DNA of 11,059 nucleotides from an uncultured Clostridia bacterium (GTDB taxonomy: Bacteria; Bacillota; Clostridia; Oscillospirales; Ruminococcaceae). Made by a program: the position numbers and the translations under genes. Below, in pieces: positions 6,796 to 11,059 of the stretch (positions are counted from its first letter, which is position 1; each line of letters opens with the position of its first letter). The stretch lies in assembly GCA_947625455.1 (NCBI GenBank), contig CANQOJ010000064.1:1-11059 (forward strand), given 5' to 3'. The notes under the pieces are model-generated. The model ran no database searches. It had not been told where the DNA came from and saw only the letters and a program-made list of their open reading frames with translations.

Positions 6796-7293
6796 ATGGA
6801 AAGATTTTGTCCTAAATGCGGTGCGCTTGTAGAGGGAAACGGCGGTTTTTGCCCTAACTGCGGTGAAAAGCTTGAAAGTGCGGTTAGTCTGGAAAAGCCT
6901 GTTAATGACGCTATGCCGAGCACGTCAGATCCCGTTTCAAACGGTACGAGCAGTACATATACAAGCAACAACAGTTCCGCTATGCCGAATTACCCGCAGA
7001 ATTACAACGCGGCAAATACAACGCCCGCGAATGAAATGACGGTAGGGCAGTGGGTGCTGACGATTTTCCTGTCAGGTCTGGGAATTATCGGCATTATACT
7101 GCTGTTTGTATGGGCATTCGGCGGTGAACCAAACGTAGCGAAAAAGAACTACGCAAAGGCTATGCTTATATGGGAAGCGATAGCACTGGGAATTGTTATT
7201 CTGTATTTCGTAGGACTGTGCGTTTGCGGTATGGGGCTTATGGGCGATTTGTTCGAGGATCTTGGCACGGGATATTATATGTTCATAAAGTAA
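6796..7293 (+). CDS. Zinc-ribbon membrane protein of unknown function
   Basis: This 165-residue protein starts with a compact zinc ribbon, FCPKCGALVEGNGGFCPNCG, with ligands C5, C8, C19 and C22. A low-complexity Ser/Thr/Asn/Pro-rich linker follows (about 35-80). Two hydrophobic segments come next, at about 86-108 (WVLTIFLSGLGIIGIILLFVWAF) and about 121-147, with a conserved-looking EPNVAKKNYAKA loop between them. A short tail ends the protein. With no signal peptide the ribbon should be cytoplasmic, so the protein is a helical hairpin in the membrane with a metal-binding head. Proteins of this layout are frequent in Clostridia, and I do not know a proven role for them. AGAGAGG lies 6 bases before the ATG. 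It has a strong promoter of its own and is followed by a stem-loop and a terminator, so it appears to be monocistronic. Two cysteines in the second segment (C142, C144) could be modified or redox-active, but this is speculative. Confidence 0.85.
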   Translation: MERFCPKCGALVEGNGGFCPNCGEKLESAVSLEKPVNDAMPSTSDPVSNGTSSTYTSNNSSAMPNYPQNYNAANTTPANEMTVGQWVLTIFLSGLGIIGIILLFVWAFGGEPNVAKKNYAKAMLIWEAIALGIVILYFVGLCVCGMGLMGDLFEDLGTGYYMFIK

Positions 7294-7302
7294 AAATTCC
7301 AC

Positions 7303-7326
7303 GCGGGGAACTTAATAGTTCCCCGC
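7303..7326 (+). terminator. GC-rich stem-loop after the zinc-ribbon gene
   Basis: GCGGGGAACT (7303-7312) pairs perfectly with AGTTCCCCGC (7317-7326) around a 4-base loop, only 9 bases after the stop codon. The stem is strong, but no run of T follows. It could therefore stabilise the 3' end of the mRNA or act as a poor terminator ahead of the canonical one at 7388. Confidence 0.65.
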
Positions 7327-7327
7327 T

Positions 7328-7373
7328 TCAGACTGTCGATAAAGCTTGAATTACAGTTTTTTATACAGTCTGA
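7328..7373. repeat. 9-bp inverted repeat with 28-base loop
   Basis: TCAGACTGT (7328-7336) is the reverse complement of ACAGTCTGA (7365-7373). An alternative partner ACAGT at 7353-7357 is followed by TTTTT, so a short terminator-like hairpin competes with the longer one. Its function is unknown. Confidence 0.5.
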
Positions 7374-7387
7374 TGCGTTAATTATTT

Positions 7388-7415
7388 GCGTTTCGTTTCG
7401 GCGAAACGCTTTTTT
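7388..7415 (+). terminator. Intrinsic terminator
   Basis: GCGTTTCG (7388-7395) pairs with CGAAACGC (7402-7409) around a 6-base loop and is followed directly by six T (7410-7415). This is a canonical Rho-independent terminator for the zinc-ribbon gene transcript. It isolates that gene from the surface-protein gene downstream. Confidence 0.85.
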
Positions 7416-7452
7416 GTGGAAAAGTGCTATTAACGTAAGTTTAAGGATTAGC

Positions 7453-7470
7453 TATGTTGTGCAAAACATA
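7453..7470. promoter_or_regulatory. Palindrome upstream of the surface-protein promoter (possible operator)
   Basis: TATGTT (7453-7458) and AACATA (7465-7470) form a 6-bp dyad with a 6-base centre, 17 bases upstream of the -35 element. The size and position would fit a binding site for a dimeric activator. No regulator is encoded nearby and no other copy was noticed in the window, so the role is inference. Confidence 0.35.
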
Positions 7471-7487
7471 AATCTTTCAGTAAGCCG

Positions 7488-7516
7488 TTGACATAACAAA
7501 GTTTTTATGGTAAAAT
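7488..7516 (+). promoter_or_regulatory. SigA promoter of the surface-protein gene
   Basis: The -35 TTGACA is perfect (7488-7493). A 17-base spacer leads to TAAAAT (7511-7516, 5 of 6 consensus bases), preceded by TGG as an extended -10. Transcription should start near 7523-7525, giving a leader of about 55 bases. Confidence 0.82.
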
Positions 7517-7525
7517 GATGTTTGA

Positions 7526-7544
7526 TAACGGTGTAAAACCGTTA
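7526..7544 (+). promoter_or_regulatory. Leader hairpin at the 5' end of the surface-protein mRNA
   Basis: TAACGGT (7526-7532) pairs with ACCGTTA (7538-7544) around a 5-base loop. The stem would begin within a few bases of the predicted transcription start. Such a 5' stem-loop could protect the message from degradation or take part in regulation. It does not cover the ribosome binding site GGGAGAGG at 7563-7570. Confidence 0.5.
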
Positions 7545-7577
7545 CGGTAAAATTTATGGAATGGGAGAGGATTTAAA

Positions 7578-10500
7578 ATGCTGAAAGTTATGACAGCTAA
7601 AAAACGTTTGTGCTGTTTGCTTTTTGCACTGGTATTCGCGGTTGGTGTTGTGCCGACTACTGTTATGTTCAATAACATAAGCGCACAGGCTACGGAGAAT
7701 ACTTTTACATTTGATTTGAACGGCAACGGCACACAGGAAAGCCCTTATGAGATTTCAAATGCCGAAGATTTGAAAACCATGCGGGAGGCAATTGATAAGG
7801 TCTTTGAGCCTGGTGACAACAAAACGCCTGCAGTCAGCGCATATTACAAGCTTACGGCAGATATTAACGAACTCGGCAACTGGACGCCTATCGGCAGAAA
7901 CGTCAAGTTTACGGGAACATTTGACGGAAACTGCCATAAGATAAGCGGAATGAATGTAGTCATAGTAGACACCGCAGACGGCGGCAGAAGCGACTCTAAT
8001 TATTACGGACTTTTCGGTCGTATAGCAAATGGCGGTACAGTCAAAAACCTTGCTGTTGAGGGCAATGCTGATGTTCAGTCATGCTGGTTTGTCGGATTGA
8101 TAGCCGGCTCAAATGACGGCACCATAGAAAACTGCTCTGCAAAGGGCGCGGTAAACGCAACTTTACAGTTTGGCGGTATTGCGGGAGTTACAAGCGGTAC
8201 TGTCAAAAACTGCTATGCCGATACAACATCAAACGGAAAAGGTCAGACAAAATTCGGCTCTGTTGCGGGATATGCAAGCGAAAATTCCGATATCAGCGGA
8301 AATTGCTATAAGGACAACGGTTTCCCCGCTGTCGGCGTTAACGGTATAACGGCTGAAAAAAACACAACCGCTTTGAAAGATGAAGATGTAAAAAGCGGTA
8401 AAGGCGCATGGTTACTGCGCAAAGCCCAAGGTGACAGCGCAAAAGATGTTTTCTGGGGGCAAAACCTCAGCGAAGAAAAAGAGCCTAAGCTGTACAATAA
8501 CGACACCAACAAAGTTTACAGAGCGGAATTTTTGCTTAACGGCGAGACTGTCGCAGAGCAGTTTGTAAACTTAAACGGCAAGTTCGCAAAGCCCACAGGT
8601 ATCACTTATGAAACTGATGGCTATACTGCGGGCGACAGCTGGTATACCGACAAAATTTCTGACGGCAATATTGACGAGAACAAACTTTATGATTTCGATA
8701 AAGCAGTAACAACTGACATCACCCTTTACAGCAGTCAAGTCCCCAAGAAGTATACCGTTACTCTTGACGCAGGAAACGGCAGTATTTCGGCTGAGGGCTG
8801 GACTAAGGATAAAGATAACAAATACACCAAAACCTACACCAAGCAGGACAATGACTTTACGCTGCCCACACCGACAGCGCCCGATGGGCATACCTTTGTC
8901 GGCTGGGTAGAAAGCGGAGATACTGACGAAAAGACAGAAGTTGTAATCAGTAAGGGCAGTCACGGCGACAAGAGTTATACTGCCGTTTACAGAGATACCA
9001 ACGGCGCTGTTATTACCGTTGAGTTGGGTGAACATAGCTGGAAAGGCATGCTCACTGATTTCAAGGTTTACATAAAAGAGCAGAAAGCAACGGTCAAGGC
9101 GACTGCCGAGGACGTAAAAGATACCAACGTAACGCTTCAATATCTTATCAGCAAAACTGTTTACACCGAAGAACAGCTTAAAAGCAAAAAAGATACCGAA
9201 TGGATAATGTATGCAGAGTCTGTTGACGTTAATATTACCGCAAACACGACTTATGTTTACTTTAAAGCAACCGACAGCGACAAAAACGTTACATTTGCAA
9301 GCAGCGCGGGCATAATTTTCGACATAAACCCGCCTGTTATCAGCGGTGTTTCAAATAACGGAACATATTGCGGAAGTATAATATTTACCGTATCCGACAC
9401 ATATCTTTCAAGAGTAACCGTAGACGAAACCACGCTGTTTGATGATTCGGGTACGGCATTGTCAGCACAGGACGGCATAACGGCTGTTGCTTTAGGAAAT
9501 CACAAGTATTCCGTTACATTTTCAAACGAAACACTGGCAGAAGTAGTTATAACTGCTGTTGATAAAGCCGGAAATACAACAACATATAACGTAAATATAA
9601 GCGGCAAGCATATTGAAAGTCCGATAAAGAGAACAGAGTTTACAAGACAGCCTACCTGCATTAACCAGGGCGAGGGCTATATAAACACCTACTGCAAAAA
9701 TTGCGGTCAGCTTATTAAAAGAGAAGAATACACACAGGAAAAACTTGACCATAGCTTTTCCACATGGACTGTTGTTTCTTCCAAGACTTGCGGCGATACA
9801 ACTAAGCAGAGAAAATGCCGTATTTGCGGTCTTGTTGAAACAGTAACTGAGGGCGGTTCGCATACATGGTCTGACGAATACACGGTTGATAAAACAGCTA
9901 CCTGCATAAATCCAGGTCAGAAGTCAAAGCACTGCACAAAGTGCGGTATCCCCAACCCTGACGATACCGTTGTAATCCCCACTTTACAGCACACTCTTGG
10001 CAGCGCCGACGTTGAAACCGTAAGAGAGGCAACCTGCACCACGGACGGCGCAAAGGTGCTTATCTACCGCTGTAAGGACTGCAACTGCGAGATTGAGAGA
10101 GTTTACGAGGTTATTCCCGAAAAAGGACATTCGTTCAGCGAATGGGAGAAGATACAGACTCCGAGCGATCCCGAAAGCGGTACTATGAAGCGCGAATGTT
10201 CCGTTTGCGGATATTCGGAAACCGCGTCATATCATACCGACCATGTTTGGAGTAATGACAAAATTATAGACAAACAGCCTACCTGCACCACCGAGGGCAG
10301 TAAGTCCTATCATTGTAAGAACTGCGGTTCAACTAAAGACGCGGAGGTTATTGAGGCTTTAGATCATAAGCCAAATCAACCCACCAAAGAGGAAGTTTTT
10401 GAACCCACTTGTACAAAAGAGGGAAGATATAACGAGGTTGTAACTTGTTCTGTCTGCGGTGAGGTTATAAGCAAAAAGCCCGTTACATCACAGGCACTAG

Positions 10501-11059
10501 GTCATAGCTTCGGCGCATGGGAAGAAGTGGTATCCTCAACAGGCGAAGCAAACGAACAGAGGATATGCACAGTCTGCGGATATACCGAAACCAGAGGAAT
10601 TGACCTCGAAAATCACAAGTGGACAACAGACTACGTTATTGACAAAGAACCCACTTGTACAACCGAGGGAAGCAAGTCTTATCACTGCACAGTTTGCGGA
10701 TTTACCAAGAACAGTGAAGTTATCCCCGCGCTTGGGCATAAGTTCGGTGAATGGGTAGAAGTAAAAACAGCAACAGGCGAAGCCAATGAACAAAGAACCT
10801 GCACCGTCTGCGGATTTACCGAAACAAGGGGTATTGACCTTGAAAATCACAAGTGGACAACGGATTACGTTATCGATAAAGAACCCACTTGTACAACCGA
10901 GGGAAGCAAGTCTTATCACTGCACCGTCTGCGGATTTACCAAGAACAGTGAAGTAATACCCGCGTTAGGGCATAAGTTCGGCGAATGGGTAGAAGTAAAA
11001 ACAGCAACAGGCGAAGCAAACGAACAGAGAATATGCACAGTCTGCGGATTTACCGAAAC
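7578..11059 (+). CDS. Large secreted surface protein with GLUG, InlB-like and Cys-module repeats (3' truncated)
   Basis: The frame is open from the ATG at 7578 to the window edge with no stop, giving at least 1160 residues. GGGAGAGG lies 7 bases upstream of the start. A basic start and hydrophobic core (about 7-30) precede a likely signal-peptidase site after A38 (SAQA). Then come a NGNGTQESPYEI segment (about 47-58) typical of GLUG proteins, GLUG-type repeats (about 142-219, VGLIAGSNDGTIENC and FGGIAGVTSGTVKNC), two beta-grasp repeats resembling the InlB B / Listeria-Bacteroides repeat (about 313-391 and 392-473, HTFVGW near 433), and an Ig-like region (about 474-675, INPPVISGVSNNGTY). At least twelve modules with a leading His and CxxC fill 678-1160. 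Such architecture is known in gut Clostridia surface proteins and suggests adhesion or binding, but no catalytic domain is visible. Any cell-wall anchor would be beyond the window. Confidence 0.9.
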   Translation, partial: MLKVMTAKKRLCCLLFALVFAVGVVPTTVMFNNISAQATENTFTFDLNGNGTQESPYEISNAEDLKTMREAIDKVFEPGDNKTPAVSAYYKLTADINELGNWTPIGRNVKFTGTFDGNCHKISGMNVVIVDTADGGRSDSNYYGLFGRIANGGTVKNLAVEGNADVQSCWFVGLIAGSNDGTIENCSAKGAVNATLQFGGIAGVTSGTVKNCYADTTSNGKGQTKFGSVAGYASENSDISGNCYKDNGFPAVGVNGITAEKNTTALKDEDVKSGKGAWLLRKAQGDSAKDVFWGQNLSEEKEPKLYNNDTNKVYRAEFLLNGETVAEQFVNLNGKFAKPTGITYETDGYTAGDSWYTDKISDGNIDENKLYDFDKAVTTDITLYSSQVPKKYTVTLDAGNGSISAEGWTKDKDNKYTKTYTKQDNDFTLPTPTAPDGHTFVGWVESGDTDEKTEVVISKGSHGDKSYTAVYRDTNGAVITVELGEHSWKGMLTDFKVYIKEQKATVKATAEDVKDTNVTLQYLISKTVYTEEQLKSKKDTEWIMYAESVDVNITANTTYVYFKATDSDKNVTFASSAGIIFDINPPVISGVSNNGTYCGSIIFTVSDTYLSRVTVDETTLFDDSGTALSAQDGITAVALGNHKYSVTFSNETLAEVVITAVDKAGNTTTYNVNISGKHIESPIKRTEFTRQPTCINQGEGYINTYCKNCGQLIKREEYTQEKLDHSFSTWTVVSSKTCGDTTKQRKCRICGLVETVTEGGSHTWSDEYTVDKTATCINPGQKSKHCTKCGIPNPDDTVVIPTLQHTLGSADVETVREATCTTDGAKVLIYRCKDCNCEIERVYEVIPEKGHSFSEWEKIQTPSDPESGTMKRECSVCGYSETASYHTDHVWSNDKIIDKQPTCTTEGSKSYHCKNCGSTKDAEVIEALDHKPNQPTKEEVFEPTCTKEGRYNEVVTCSVCGEVISKKPVTSQALGHSFGAWEEVVSSTGEANEQRICTVCGYTETRGIDLENHKWTTDYVIDKEPTCTTEGSKSYHCTVCGFTKNSEVIPALGHKFGEWVEVKTATGEANEQRTCTVCGFTETRGIDLENHKWTTDYVIDKEPTCTTEGSKSYHCTVCGFTKNSEVIPALGHKFGEWVEVKTATGEANEQRICTVCGFTE
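9609..11059 (+). repeat. Array of at least twelve His/Cys modules within the surface protein
   Basis: Modules begin at His codons at 9609, 9750, 9861, 9990, 10128, 10242, 10365, 10503, 10614, 10737, 10848 and 10971 (residues 678, 725, 762, 805, 851, 889, 930, 976, 1013, 1054, 1091, 1132). Long modules (41-47 residues) carry a Cys early, mostly in a PTC context, and later C-x-x-C-G (C-x-x-C-N in the fourth). Short ones (37-38 residues) carry H-x-F-x-x-W and C-x-x-C-G. The second, a short one, has one extra early Cys. The order is long, short, long, long, short, long, long, short, long, short, long, short. The first seven modules are divergent and the last five are nearly uniform. Confidence 0.85.
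10503..11059 (+). repeat. 234-bp (78-codon) in-frame tandem repeat
   Basis: Two full units (10503-10736, 10737-10970) and a partial third (10971-11059) are spaced exactly 234 bases apart. Each unit is one short plus one long His/Cys module. The array is cut by the window end, so its true copy number is unknown. The exact period of 78 codons keeps the frame through gain or loss of units. Confidence 0.93.

Noticed and set aside
8571..9140. Open frame of 189 codons on the minus strand
   Set aside because: It lies wholly opposite the surface-protein gene, has no convincing ribosome binding site or recognisable domain, and its length follows from the codon bias of the + strand gene.
10536..10919. 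Repetitive open frame of 127 codons on the minus strand
   Set aside because: Its internal repetition is simply the mirror of the 234-bp tandem repeat. No start signal or known motif supports it.
10503..11059. CRISPR-like regular repetition
   Set aside because: The period is 234 bases with no short repeat and unique spacer pattern. It is in frame and encodes protein modules.

Overview
The window reads as chromosomal DNA of a low-to-mid GC Gram-positive anaerobe of the class Clostridia. The style is that of gut Oscillospiraceae/Ruminococcaceae, although no taxonomic marker here settles the genus. The reasons are strong AGGAGG-type ribosome binding sites, consensus SigA promoters with extended -10 elements, the Firmicutes gene order gdpP-rplI-dnaB followed by tilS-hpt-ftsH, and a secreted protein with GLUG, InlB-type and Cys-rich modules of a kind common in gut Clostridia. 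Every supported gene is on the + strand.

Region 1 (1-6056) is a conserved housekeeping block. It holds the 3' end of gdpP (c-di-AMP phosphodiesterase), rplI (ribosomal protein L9), dnaB (replicative helicase), a short tilS (tRNA-Ile lysidine synthetase), hpt (hypoxanthine phosphoribosyltransferase) and ftsH (membrane AAA+ protease). The first four are packed with overlaps or very short gaps and are probably co-transcribed. hpt has its own extended -10 promoter directly upstream, and ftsH follows it after 73 bases.

Region 2 (6057-7293) is a small accessory stretch. A 186-base spacer carries a 30-bp direct repeat, one copy of which also forms an inverted repeat. It is followed by a GNAT acetyltransferase and a small membrane protein with an N-terminal zinc ribbon. 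The latter is driven by a perfect TTGACA-17-TATAAT promoter.

Region 3 (7294-7577) is intergenic and dense in signals: a 10-bp stem-loop, a second dyad, a canonical intrinsic terminator, an upstream palindrome, another extended -10 promoter and a leader hairpin.

Region 4 (7578-11059, running off the end) is one open reading frame for a large exported protein. Its order is signal peptide, GLUG repeats, InlB-like beta repeats, an Ig-like region, and then at least twelve Cys modules each opening with a histidine. The last modules form a 234-bp tandem repeat whose copies differ almost only at synonymous sites and show mosaic structure. This gene is the most interesting object in the window. I see no evidence of a defence system, CRISPR array, insertion sequence, phage gene, tRNA or rRNA.
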